Assembly: GCA_003313425.1 (NCBI GenBank)
Contig: NHZP01000021.1
Coordinates: 930,001 to 994,000, forward strand
Direction of reading: 5' to 3'
From: Pseudopyrenochaeta lycopersici
Taxonomy: Eukaryota > Ascomycota > Dothideomycetes > Pleosporales > Pseudopyrenochaetaceae
DNA length: 64,000 bases
A model generated the notes under the pieces. It saw only the letters and a list, made by a program, of their open reading frames with translations. It was not told the DNA's origin and did not search any database. Below are positions 21,170 to 31,163 of the stretch, in pieces. The translations under genes were made by a program, and so were the position numbers. Position 1 is the stretch's first letter, and each line of letters begins with the position of its first letter.

Positions 21170-22117
21170 TCATGATGACTGCTCGTCTTCTAATTCCTCT
21201 CCTTGGTTTACGAAGGCCTTCGCTAGCGGTAACACTGCCATCGCGAACCTAGTAAGCAGGAATTCTGCAGGTACTTCCTGACTGAAGAAAATTTTCTTCT
21301 GATCAAATTCTATCCCAAGCGGAGTCGTCGCATCGAAGAAGTGAGCGATCCAGTATTGACGCTGCGGTATTATGACAAATTTCAGATCGTCGAATGCTTT
21401 GCGAAGGTCGGGCCGCAGAATCAGCTCATTCCCAGCGCCTGCCAATATCTCGTCATTCTTGTGGTTGATTTGGACACAGTAATGATGCATGCTGTCTTGG
21501 TCAAACCATGTTAATTGGGTATGCGGAAACACGTATACTTGTTCGCAATTCTCTGCCGGTTCGCCAGAAAGAATGCAATACCTGTCGCGGGTTGGAACGC
21601 TAGCGATATTTGGTGCGCTACGTGTCTTGAATGTTCCAGTGAAGCTTTCTGTCTCCCAGTAGCTCGGAAACTATCCATGGGGGAAAGTCCACGTGGAGAA
21701 GGATGGGCAGACAGGAAATTGATAGTGTTCATCGTGTGGATCTTCTGGGTTTGGAACGTGGAACCAGTAATCTGGCAATTGTAAAATATCATCTCGCTGG
21801 AGGTAAATCCTCCGGCCGCGGCGCTCTAATGTGAGATAGCTGCCTTGTCCGAAAGTGTTGCCAGCTATTATGTTAAGCGCGACCATAGCAGTAGTAGCAT
21901 AAACACCACCATTGTGTTGTTTGCATCCTCGAAGGCGCAAAATGATAGTTGTGGGTATATCTTTGGGATATCCAGCATGGTGAAAGGAAATTTCGTTCAA
22001 AGGGTCGCTATTAGTGAATGCAACGTTTCTGTTGGGTGCGACAGAGGTATTGGCCGTGCTCTTGAAGTGTGGCTTCTGAATCTTATAGTTCTTTCCTTTG
22101 AACAATGCTTTCAGCAT
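21170..22117 (-). pseudogene. Fungal HNH-nuclease-family protein, one in-frame stop
   Basis: From ATG 22117 a single frame of 316 codons runs to a stop at 21170 with one interruption, TAG at 21671-21673. Before it the chain has the layout of the fungal HNH nuclease family: NVAFTNSDP, HHAGYPKD, an aliphatic segment, then YWFHVPNPEDPH and FPVCPSFSTWTFPHG. After the stop, in the same frame, come FPSYWETES, RDRYCILSGEPAENC, WFDQDSMHHYC, LILRPDLRKAFDDLKFVIIP and EFLLTRFAMAVLPL, which match the family's C-terminal half in order. No intron removes the stop without deleting conserved residues. The family's AHL-type histidine site also reads VFPH here, so activity is doubtful. A CAG-to-TAG change is the simplest cause. 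A strain polymorphism or sequencing error remains possible. Confidence 0.75.
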
Positions 22118-23267
22118 TTTGATGCTTGATTAAGCAGACTGTGATTAAACACGGGCCCTATATCAGACCCGAATTTGAGGAACTGGCGAAACAGCAACGT
22201 TCAACACGACGGTCATCGGCTTGGAGTCAAATTCAGAAGCGAACTGTAGCTTCGGTAAGCTCTCTAGTTATTCCAGCCTTTCTTTCTGTCAGTACTGATA
22301 GGTATCCTGAGAGTGAATAGCTCCGATGTTTGAATAATAGACGGCCTAAGCGTGCCTTCAGAAGTACCTAAAGAACAATACGTTGCGAGGTGACTGAGAT
22401 ATATGTATAGAGCGATACGGTACGTGTTATCAAGAAACGCTCGTTTTCGTGTTTTGAGGTCGGCAACAGGGAAATCGCGACATAGTGTGCTGAATTCGAC
22501 GGCAAGCGCGATATTTGCTAATGTCGCAACTGCCAGTTCTGTCCTCGACCATCGTTTACATTTCTATCAGATGAGTCAGGAGGCAACAGACTGTAATGCG
22601 ACGATAAGGAACTCAGAGGAACTTGTGTCTTGTGTCCTTTTGTCTCCGGCAGACTCGTGATACTAAATTTACTTCGCAGCAGTATTCATGGGCAGTCCCA
22701 GGTTGTTCTAATTGACTATGAAGCCAAGCCTGAGCAATCGGATAACTGTAATGGACATTTTACTTGAACCTGTGTTTATTGGAGCCTTGATAAGCCATTA
22801 ATGGTTCGTGGCCACTGGCATCAAACTCTCGTGAGGGCCGTATCACATATTATGACAAGACGATGAATCGATCTGTTAGTAAGTTTGCCAGTCATAATTA
22901 TGACTCAATATGCACGTTTGCTCATGGCCTTGACCTATTAGCTTCACATTACTCATGATTGCAGTCTATAGTGTGAATGATTTTACCGTCGTCGATGAAA
23001 CTAGAGAAGGAAAGGTATCTGCGTATTGGAGCTAGCTGCAAAGACCCTTCGAATTAGCAAATGCAACCATTCATCTACTAAACTCATTTTGCCACAATAC
23101 CTCTTTGGAAGCAAGCAGATTTCGCGGCGGGTACGCCCCTTTTCGCGAATTCCAAGGCTCGTTCCAGCTGACATAGCTGTAAGATCATGGTCTCATAACG
23201 TTCAATTTCGCTGAAGGCGCAAAAACTTACGAAAACAGTGAAATTATCAAAGCGCAATCAGTAATTA
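22118..23267. other. Intergenic region, nothing recognised
   Basis: AT-rich spacer with only short frames that lack domains or sensible starts. Confidence 0.5.
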
Positions 23268-23462
23268 ATGCCGGCAACTGCGTTGGCGCATCCTATTGAG
23301 GTCCACGCAAACGGAATGCACCCAGCCCTTATCATCACTCTAGTCCTTGGAGCGGTACTTGAGACATGGATTGTATTTGCGCTTATTTATGCCGCATTAC
23401 AAGAACATGATGGTCGGGGATACTATAGGAGGATCAAAGACGCACTTAAGTTCAAGCTGTAA
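23268..23462 (+). CDS. Possible 64-residue single-span membrane peptide
   Basis: A short frame from ATG 23268 has a polar N-terminus, one strongly hydrophobic segment (ALIITLVLGAVLETWIVFALIYAAL, about residues 20-44) and a basic C-terminal tail (YYRRIKDALKFKL). This layout is what a small inner-membrane or ER peptide looks like. No family is recognised and no intron is needed. The evidence is the composition alone, so chance cannot be excluded. Confidence 0.35.
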   Translation: MPATALAHPIEVHANGMHPALIITLVLGAVLETWIVFALIYAALQEHDGRGYYRRIKDALKFKL

Positions 23463-23781
23463 CTCAAGAGAGCTCACCGCATCGAGAAAGCATGCTGTGA
23501 GTTGAGGAAATACGACAACGAAGCAATGTCTATGAGGCCGTGGTGGACGCTATAGACGTGTTCGTAATCAGTAACAGACTGTGTAGCGAATGCAGACGCC
23601 GCAGAGCGCTGAAACAATATCAACCAAAAAATGTACACACTTGTCACTGATAGAGCTTTGAAAACCTTGAAAATTTCATGGGAAAAAATTGCTATTGAAC
23701 GTAAAGCAACAGGTAAAAGGGTATCAGGGTAGCTATTGTACATCTTTTCTTCCATTCATGGTTAATGATGAATCTCATGCT
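23463..23781. other. Spacer downstream of the ankyrin gene
   Basis: A 93-codon minus-strand frame (23474-23755) starts 26 bp beyond the ankyrin stop. It has no recognisable domain and is more likely 3' UTR. No gene called. Confidence 0.4.
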
Positions 23782-25293
23782 TCAAACCCTCTTAGGGTTA
23801 TACCAAACCATCACTTCTCTTCCTCCAGTCCTGATTGAACTCGCGCAAGCTTTCAGTATCTCCCAGATCTTTTCGGGGACGTACGTAACTACTGCAATAC
23901 AGCAGCTTATCAAAATCCAGAAGCACTTTCCCATGCTTCCAAACGTCGCCTTGAGCGCCGCGAGGGATACTTTCCCGAAAGTGCATAACCACTGCCATAT
24001 CTTCTCTGGTGCATCGACGAATATGGCACGAACGCAAATAACCAAGGCGTTCAAGACATCCTGGAGCGTGATACGCTGGAAAAAGGATCCGATGGCGGCG
24101 CATACGGTATGTATGAAAGAGAAGAACCGCCCAAATATGTAGCTGATTGCGAGTCCTGTACGCTTGATTCCAGTCCAAAGCCATAGGAAAGCAATCTTCA
24201 GACCGTGTGGGAGCCGCTTAATGGTTTTCCAGATGAAGATTGCGCAACCCTTTATGCAATCCCAAAGTGCTGCTGGTAGCTCCTTCAATCCCTTCCACGC
24301 TTGTCTGCCAAACTTCTTGACCCCAATTGCAACATCTTTCGCCATAACTGCCAAGATATGCGGAATATCATGTCGATGTTTATGCACCCACTTCACCGCA
24401 TCGACCAGTGGCAACACGATGACATGTTTTGGTACGGACCATAGTAGGAACCTTGGTACCTCCCACACGAAGAACCTGCCGAACATATAGATCTTATGAG
24501 AGGCTTCCTTGCACCTTCTCATAGCTACTGCGTGCTTTGTTTTCCATCTGCGGAGACCACCACCTCTTCGAATCGGCAAGTAATCGAGAATCTCACGATG
24601 TCCATTGGTGGCTGCCAGACGCAGCGCAAGTTGACCATCAGGCGCAATCAGCGCATCGTCAGCGCCGCGTTCCATAAGGAGCTTAACAATTGGGAATTCG
24701 CCGGTTTGCGCAGCATACTGCAAAGGTGTGCGTTGTATATGCCGTTCATGCTTCCATCCGCGACGAGACCGCCCTAAGGTACTTGTCGCAGTGATACCGT
24801 AGGTGTCAATTCCCGCTCCGACATCTAGCAAGTATCGCACCATATGCGTAAGTCCTGCCTCAACGGCAGCGAGAAGTGGTGTCTTGCCACCCACATCCGT
24901 CGTTTCGGTGGTGACGAGATTGAAGCCCCAAAACGAAGCAACGAGTTCGACGTTACCGCTCTTAATAGCATCGAAGTAAGCATTGATAATTCTGCGTCTC
25001 TTCTCCAGCTCGTTGCCATGTTCCGACAAGTAGTCCCTTGCTTGAGGTGGATATGACAGGATAGGTAGTGAATAACCTTGTCCTGTGTATAATGTCGTCG
25101 CAAGCTCGGCAATGCTCTCCCGTTGGGTCAAATATTCCTCCGAATACAATGGTAGTTGTTCAGTGTCGTTCAAGCCCTGGTAGTTGATGTTGTTGGGCTC
25201 CTGTGCCTGCGACCTGGATTGGTGTGGCACTTGGTCAACATTTTTAGCTGCCTCCACTGCTGCAGCGTCTTTTGGTCCAGTCCCTTGTGCCAT
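23782..25293 (-). CDS. Ankyrin-repeat protein with hydrophobic C-terminal half
   Basis: A single exon encodes 503 residues from ATG 25293. Residues about 1-100 are polar and likely flexible. Residues about 105-245 carry ankyrin repeats, the clearest being GGKTPLLAAVEAGLTHMVRYLLDVGAG, RTPLQYAAQTGEFPIVKLLMERGAD and DGQLALRLAATNGHREILDYL. The second half (about 270-490) is a chain of tryptophan-rich, basic and hydrophobic segments, possibly amphipathic helices lying on a membrane, ending in MVWYNPKRV. Ankyrin repeats bind protein partners; the partner and role are unknown. The architecture is one I have seen in fungal hypothetical proteins. Strand and length are secure; function is not. Confidence 0.9.
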   Translation of the reverse strand: MAQGTGPKDAAAVEAAKNVDQVPHQSRSQAQEPNNINYQGLNDTEQLPLYSEEYLTQRESIAELATTLYTGQGYSLPILSYPPQARDYLSEHGNELEKRRRIINAYFDAIKSGNVELVASFWGFNLVTTETTDVGGKTPLLAAVEAGLTHMVRYLLDVGAGIDTYGITATSTLGRSRRGWKHERHIQRTPLQYAAQTGEFPIVKLLMERGADDALIAPDGQLALRLAATNGHREILDYLPIRRGGGLRRWKTKHAVAMRRCKEASHKIYMFGRFFVWEVPRFLLWSVPKHVIVLPLVDAVKWVHKHRHDIPHILAVMAKDVAIGVKKFGRQAWKGLKELPAALWDCIKGCAIFIWKTIKRLPHGLKIAFLWLWTGIKRTGLAISYIFGRFFSFIHTVCAAIGSFFQRITLQDVLNALVICVRAIFVDAPEKIWQWLCTFGKVSLAALKATFGSMGKCFWILISCCIAVVTYVPEKIWEILKACASSIRTGGREVMVWYNPKRV

Positions 25294-26319
25294 AAGTGTA
25301 AAATATTTTTGGTAGATACTTTGCTTTGGAGTGCGCTTTACTCGATCGTGTCTGAATATATGGTTAAGGAGGTGTGAGGCTTAGGCAGCCACAGCTGAAA
25401 AGCCGGATTGGGATGGCTTGCACAGCCTCCCGAGGTCAAACCCGAAACTGGATGTAGTCGCGAGAATCCAATCACACGAACACCAACATAGTACCGTGAA
25501 GCGAGACTCTATTATACGGTCTTTCATAGCCTATCAACAAAGTGAATTGATCGCCTGGTGCCTGGAGTACGTATGATCAGATCGTATCCGTTATTAACGG
25601 TAGTGCTTCTCTAGTCATCACGAACGCGGCCATGTGCATGTTAACGTTCCGCAAGATTCAAGTCAAAGTCTATAGTTATGAAAAGCTTACACTGCTTAAT
25701 TTTGATTATTCAAGGCCGGCACATTAGTCTTCTTCTTTGTTTGGACAGTGAGATACATTAGATTTGTTCAAACTCTATGTTAGGCTTCTTTTTCTGACTG
25801 TCACTATACGAAGATATAATCTTTAGAGCAAAACCTGGGATAGGAAGCTATTCTACTGGATAATTCAATGGAATATCCCAGGCTACGAAAACCGCTACGT
25901 CGTGCATCCAGAGAGCTCTTTTCATCCTTGGAAAACTAGCGAGAGTGGCCAATACCCAGCCTAACTTTACGGAAAGCGGCGTCTTGGAGTTCATTGAGGA
26001 TTCCATGCTTTATCGTTTCAGTTCTCTTGAAATGGCATGTTTTCTGTATCAAAATCTCGCTACCGCAATTACAGTAATGCTCTAGATCGCAGTCTGTTGA
26101 AGCTCAAATGAGCTGAAACTTCGACTTCTCATACGAGTAGCTTAAGAAGACAAGCGTTACCGAGGTCTGAGACGCTGCTGGATTATATCAGCTTCCCTTA
26201 TCCAGAAAATTATTGGTCGCCAAAAAGGGAACAACACCGCTAGGATCAACAATTCACTCCGTTCTCATCGTTTATTAAATCCTCTTTGAAGTTTCAGAAA
26301 CTGAACATTCCACCACATC
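25294..26319. other. Divergent intergenic region
   Basis: About 1 kb between the leftward ankyrin gene and the rightward EthD-like gene, expected to hold both promoters. No other gene recognised. Confidence 0.5.
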
Positions 26320-26688
26320 ATGTCGTCATCTGGGAAAATCACGTCTGTTGTCGGATACCCTTCCAAACACCCCGAGTCTGGCGAAGCGCTCAAGTTTGAC
26401 ATGGATTACTACCTTGCGTCCCACATGCCTATGATTGAGAGAATTTGGGGTGCTCATGGTATGACGTCGTGGTCAATCATCGAATTCACAAACCCGTGTC
26501 CAGTGACTGGGCAAACACCACCATATCTTGTCCAGACGATATGTTATTTCGACACGGTGGATAACTTAAAGACAGCGTTTGAGAAGGGCGCCTCAACAAC
26601 TGTGCCGGACGTTGAGAAGTTTTCGAATGTTTTCCCGGTTGTGTGGATTGGGGAGGCGAATCAGAGTGGTATAGTTCGTGCTGCGTAG
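26320..26688 (+). CDS. EthD-like dimeric alpha-beta barrel protein
   Basis: A single exon encodes 122 residues from an ATG in a good context. The chain begins with a beta strand (SVVGYPSKHP), then FDMDYYLASHMPMIERIWG, where the Y-L-x-x-H-M-P-x pattern is the signature of the EthD family, and ends with FPVVWIGE. The length equals the family norm (about 100-130). EthD-fold proteins dimerise through a beta barrel and act in oxidative catabolism or as small monooxygenase- or cyclase-like enzymes; the substrate is unknown. It is the first of three closely spaced rightward genes, 246 bp ahead of the 2-hydroxyacid dehydrogenase. Confidence 0.93.
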   Translation: MSSSGKITSVVGYPSKHPESGEALKFDMDYYLASHMPMIERIWGAHGMTSWSIIEFTNPCPVTGQTPPYLVQTICYFDTVDNLKTAFEKGASTTVPDVEKFSNVFPVVWIGEANQSGIVRAA

Positions 26689-26934
26689 ACTGAGGGGTTG
26701 CGCAGACATGGTGAGATTCACGGCAGAAGATATGAGTAAACGAGGGATACTTTATCATTGGAAAGATGGAAAAAGGGACAGAGAGTCATCAGTAAATGAA
26801 TGGAATGGCTGTGGGACGTGATCTGTGTTCATGCCGCCGATTGGCGGAGACTTCGGGTCAATGATGTCCGGCTGTGGTGTATTCAAATATCTCCATTACT
26901 CTGATTCAACGACATTGGTTTCAGTATATCTTCA

Positions 26935-28133
26935 ATGCAAAGATTATCGCAATTGTCATCACACCTTGTCCAGGGCCTGAACAGCGGTAGCGTTGGGAGG
27001 TACGCGACTACCCCGCTCAAAGCCGATCGCGGCAACCCCGCAAACACAAACACCACCATGGCGAAGGCGAAAGTCGTAGTAACGCGGCAATTAATTGATG
27101 AAGTGCAACGGCTGTTGGACGCGAAGAAAGATGAACTTGAAATTGTTCAATGGCAGTCCGAGAAGGTGAAGAAGCGTGTCTCCTCCAATGTCGGGTCCGA
27201 TGACTGACCAGGTACCTCTAGCCATGTGACCGGTCATGGCTTCTCGAGCACGCGAAAGGCGCAATTGGCATCCTTGTAATGTTATCGGATAAGGTCGATG
27301 AAGAGCTTTTAGAAGCAGCAGGCTCGCAGCTTAAAGTCATCGCCTCGTTCTCTGTCGGAACGGATCACGTTGATCGCGATGCACTCAAGAAACGCAATAT
27401 AAGGCTCGGCTATACGCCGACATGTCTTACAGACGCTGTAGCGGATCTCACCATCATGCTTATTCTTATGGCGCAAAGAAGAGGAGGTGAATCGATGGCG
27501 AAGGTTATCAAGGGCGAGTGGCCACAGATGCCATGGCATCCTCTACTCATGACCGGACCACAGATCCGCGGGTCAACCGTAGGGTTTCTAGGATTTGGAA
27601 GAATCGGGCAGGCAACATTGAAGCGACTATTGCCATTTGGAATCAAACGCGTCATTTACCTAACTTCGAAGCCTGGAAAGCCTGTAAGAGAGGATCATTT
27701 TGGGTTGCTCAATGATGCTTCGATTCCTATCGAGCCCGCACAGAGCGCGGATCAACTTGCTAGCGAGAGCGACGTTGTGATTGTTGGATGCGCATTGACT
27801 CCAAGCACAAAACATCTTGTGAGCACCGACTTCTTCAAGAAGATGAAGAAGTTGGCCGTCATTATCAATATCGCAAGGGGTCCGATCATTGACACGGATG
27901 CCCTTGTCAAGGCATTGGATGGAGACCAGATCTTTGGGGCTGGACTGGACGTCATCGAGAATGAGCCGAACATCCAAGCGGACCACCCTATCTTAAAGCA
28001 GCCACGCTGCGTTCTCGTACCCCATATAGGTTCTGCAACAATCGAAACCAGAGAACAGATGGCGACAGAGTCTGTAAAAAATCTCATTGCAGGATTGTCC
28101 GGAAAGGAAATGGTGAATGAACTAGAATTGTAA
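26935..28133 (+). CDS. D-2-hydroxyacid dehydrogenase, glyoxylate/hydroxypyruvate reductase type
   Basis: Two exons (26935-27165 and 27222-28133) with a 56-nt intron (GTGAAG donor, ACTGAC branch) encode 380 residues, or 339 if translation starts at the second ATG (27058). The N-terminal domain (VVVTRQLIDEVQRLL) joins in phase to PCDRSWLLEHAKGAIGILVMLSDK. The Rossmann domain has GFLGFGRIGQATL for NAD(P)H. The catalytic Arg-Glu-His set is visible in NIARGPIID, DVIENEP and VPHIGSAT. It should reduce glyoxylate, hydroxypyruvate or a similar 2-oxo acid. The first 41 residues are Ser/Arg/Thr-rich without acids near the start, like a mitochondrial presequence, so the two ATGs may give mitochondrial and cytosolic forms. 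That part is inference. Confidence 0.95.
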
Positions 28134-28612
28134 TGCAGATGGATAGCGTTAAAACATAGACACTACATGAGGTTGCTCAAAGCGAGTGTGCGTCGTGGGT
28201 ATGATGGACCCAGTAGCAATAGCACCCTATGTAACATTCCTGGTACAATCGCATACGTGAAATTATTGGTGACGAAGTATTGCCACCTGATAAGGCTGTA
28301 TATTTGGATGGAGAGACCACATGCCTTCCGAATCTGCTTGCGTCCTACTATTGGGGAACAGCTAAAGTAAAATCACGGCAAGGGTGGTGAAGATAGTAAC
28401 ACGTGCGACGCTAACTCGAAAGCAGAAGGTACTCGCGAGTATCAATGGCTTGCTCGCACCCCCATCCACTGCTTCTACACCCGCACACGCTTTCCAAACA
28501 AACTTCCGACCACAGCCAGTCATCCCATATCAATACTACTTGCTGATTGTCGAATCCATGCTAGAAAACGTTACCCTGTTCGATCCCCAAAAGCCTCAAA
28601 CAAGAATCTGAA
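28134..28612. other. Short intergenic region
   Basis: 479 bp between two rightward genes, holding the terminator of one and the promoter of the next. Nothing else seen. Confidence 0.5.
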
Positions 28613-30091
28613 ATGGAAGAACGGGCGCGTATCCCCGTCGGACCGCCCGTCACTAACCCCCTTCCTTCGTACTGGCAAGATCCCAAGTCTCCTCTCGCAA
28701 ATGTTGTTGAGCCTGAAACCGACAAGACAACACAGCCTTACGACTATGCAATCATTGGGTCAGGTATATCAGGCACAATGGTTGCGCACAACCTTCTTAG
28801 TACCAACCCCAGCGCTCGCGTTGTGATGCTTGAAGCAAGAGAAATATGCAGTGGAGCCACAGGTCGTAATGGAGGCCACACAAAGGCTGCAAGCTATCGC
28901 AGCTATTTGCAGCACGTCGAGGAACTTGGGAAGGACGAAGCGTTAAAGATTGCAAGGCTAGAATATGCAAATATCATCGAGACGCATCGCTTGGCTAGGG
29001 AAATGAACATCGAATGTGAGAATATCCTCTGCGATACAGTCGATGTCATATACGATCTGTGTACCTTCGATTCGGGAAAGTCTGCTATTCAGGCGCTGCA
29101 AGCAGATGCAACAAGTGAAGAAAAGATGCCCGGGAAGCTAGCATGGTATCAGGTGTTCGAAAAGGATGACGAAGAATTGCGAAGCCATTTTGTTGCACCT
29201 AAGAATGGCAATCCAGTGGTAAAGGAGGCTGAGGAGCTTGCTGGCGTCTTCAAGTACGTAGCAGGGCGTGTGCATGCGTATCGCTTTACGACAGGTGTGC
29301 TTAAAGCGTGCGTCAGGAAAGGGTTGCAGCTATGCGCAAACACGCCAGTACATGGCATACGCCAGTCTCCACACAAAACCGATAAGGGAACAACTTATTG
29401 GGACATCTTTTCGCAATACAACACCATCACAGCTCAATCTGTAATCGTTGCAACGAATGGATATACACCTTATCTTTTAAAAGACTTCCAAGGAGCCGTT
29501 GTTCCAATGCGTGGCCAAATAACCGCACAGCGTCCAGGCAATGCAACAAAGTTGACCAGCCCGCTCCCGACTACATATTCGTTCATTTACCAGGGCGGCT
29601 ACGAATACATGATTCCACGTCCACTCTCCAATGGAGGCCAGCACATCATCATCGGCGGCGGGTTAGGCCGTCTCCCAGAAGCGGGTGCAAGCGAGTACGG
29701 CACAGTCGACGACAGTTCATTAAATCCTGAGATCACCAAATACCTTCATGGTAGCTTGACTGGTTACTTCGGCACGGAGAATTGGGGTGAGGCGCCCGAT
29801 GAAGAAGAATTAGGACGGGTTGTACAGGAATGGACAGGGATCATGGGCGCTACTGCAGATGGCCGGCCATTTGTGGGCGAAGTACCTGGGAAGAAGGGCA
29901 TGTGGATATCTGCGGGATTTAATGGGCACGGGATGGTGCTGTGCTTGAAGTCGGCTGAAGCATTGGCCAAGATGATCACTGAGGGACACAATGCGAGACC
30001 AGCTTGGTTCCCGAATAGCTTTTCGATCACGAAAGAAAGGCTAGAAAAGTGTAAATTCCGTGGTAGGATGGACCTGCAGGTACCGGTATAA
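28613..30091 (+). CDS. FAD-dependent amine/amino-acid oxidase (DAO family)
   Basis: A single exon encodes 492 residues. The FAD-binding Rossmann motif is YDYAIIGSGISGTMVAHNLL (about residues 43-62), followed by VVMLEAREICSGATGRNGGHTK, the TGRNGGH block typical of this fungal DAO subgroup. A second nucleotide-binding segment (SVIVATNGYTPYLL) and the C-terminal GFNGHGMVLCLKSAEALAKMI complete the fold. The family oxidises amines or amino acids (glycine/sarcosine-type) to imines with release of hydrogen peroxide. No signal peptide is seen. It lies 479 bp downstream of the 2-hydroxyacid dehydrogenase on the same strand. If its product is a 2-oxo acid such as glyoxylate, the neighbour could reduce it; that pairing is inference. 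Confidence 0.94.
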   Translation: MEERARIPVGPPVTNPLPSYWQDPKSPLANVVEPETDKTTQPYDYAIIGSGISGTMVAHNLLSTNPSARVVMLEAREICSGATGRNGGHTKAASYRSYLQHVEELGKDEALKIARLEYANIIETHRLAREMNIECENILCDTVDVIYDLCTFDSGKSAIQALQADATSEEKMPGKLAWYQVFEKDDEELRSHFVAPKNGNPVVKEAEELAGVFKYVAGRVHAYRFTTGVLKACVRKGLQLCANTPVHGIRQSPHKTDKGTTYWDIFSQYNTITAQSVIVATNGYTPYLLKDFQGAVVPMRGQITAQRPGNATKLTSPLPTTYSFIYQGGYEYMIPRPLSNGGQHIIIGGGLGRLPEAGASEYGTVDDSSLNPEITKYLHGSLTGYFGTENWGEAPDEEELGRVVQEWTGIMGATADGRPFVGEVPGKKGMWISAGFNGHGMVLCLKSAEALAKMITEGHNARPAWFPNSFSITKERLEKCKFRGRMDLQVPV

Positions 30092-31163
30092 GGCTTATGA
30101 TTACATTTACGGCTTGTCAAGACGTACAATACGCTGTATTCAATCCTCGTCCAATTGCGCGTGATGCTGCTCTTAAAGTCATCCAACCCTTACTCATAAT
30201 GGCATATCAATACGTATATCAGAAATTGCTCTTACGAGAATTTCCAAAAGCTAACAACGTTTCGCCAACTCTATAAATGAGATTACTTAAACGCAGATGA
30301 GTAAATAAGCCCTCCCTGTCTGGCCAACGGATCGTTCATCTGCCTATCAGGCGCTGCGAAATCAGTCTGGATAACACCCACTCACTTGTCTTCCTTGAGC
30401 GAATGGATCATATACCCAAAATAATATTTCACAGCACCATCACTGGCATACCAAAAAAAGAAATAAAATTTTTCTTGACACCCTTAAAGGCCGGGACGAT
30501 TGGGTCTGAAAGTTCTATGAACCTTGCCAGTTTGCAAATGCGGTGTTCGTGTTGGAGACGTTCTTGAACAAGATTGGCCAGCTCCAGCAGTGAAAACAAA
30601 CTATCGATGGTAGTCATTTTGGAGGTTAGCTTGGTGGTGTTGGTCAAACCGTGGTTAGTATTGAGGCAATGAGGGGGAAGAGGAAAGAAAGCTTCGTGTT
30701 GGTACAAAGTTCCAGTTACCAACACTAGGACTGGGAGACCAAACCTATTATCCGAGATCACCACTGCATCAATTGTACGCTATGCAAACGGACGCAACGT
30801 TTAATTTGACCCAGTTTACGAAACTTTGTAACGAACGACATTGTATGTGTGTACTCCAGCCAACACCTTTCACATGGGCCCTCCTAACGAACGTCTTGAC
30901 ATGTTGTTTAATTATATACTCGATGTTATGAAGGTGATATAAAGAACGCAAAAAATGGCAGCCGGACTTTCCTTGGAAGCTCATACCATTCATATTCACT
31001 TATTGTGGACGGAAATTAATTAGACTGACTGTCATGGTTCTTCATGAGCGAGCAACACGAGCTAATAGGCACGCTTAATAACATTTAAAACGCTACTCTT
31101 TGGTGGCAAGAATAACGATGGGCTTTGATTGGACTGAGTCCACACCTTGCCAACGTGGCCGCT
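30092..31163. other. Intergenic region with a possible minus-strand relic
   Basis: Mostly non-coding. On the minus strand an ATG at 30617 opens 62 codons (MTTIDSLFSLLELANLVQERL ...). Further on, other frames read coding-like pieces (SDGAVKYYFGYMIHSLKEDK and MNDPLARQGGLIYSSAFK). No intron set joins these into one frame, so I record a possible decayed gene at about 30295-30617 rather than a CDS. Confidence 0.3.

Noticed and set aside
23474..23755. 93-codon frame just past the ankyrin gene
   Set aside because: No domain and directly behind the stop codon of the ankyrin gene; best explained as 3' UTR.
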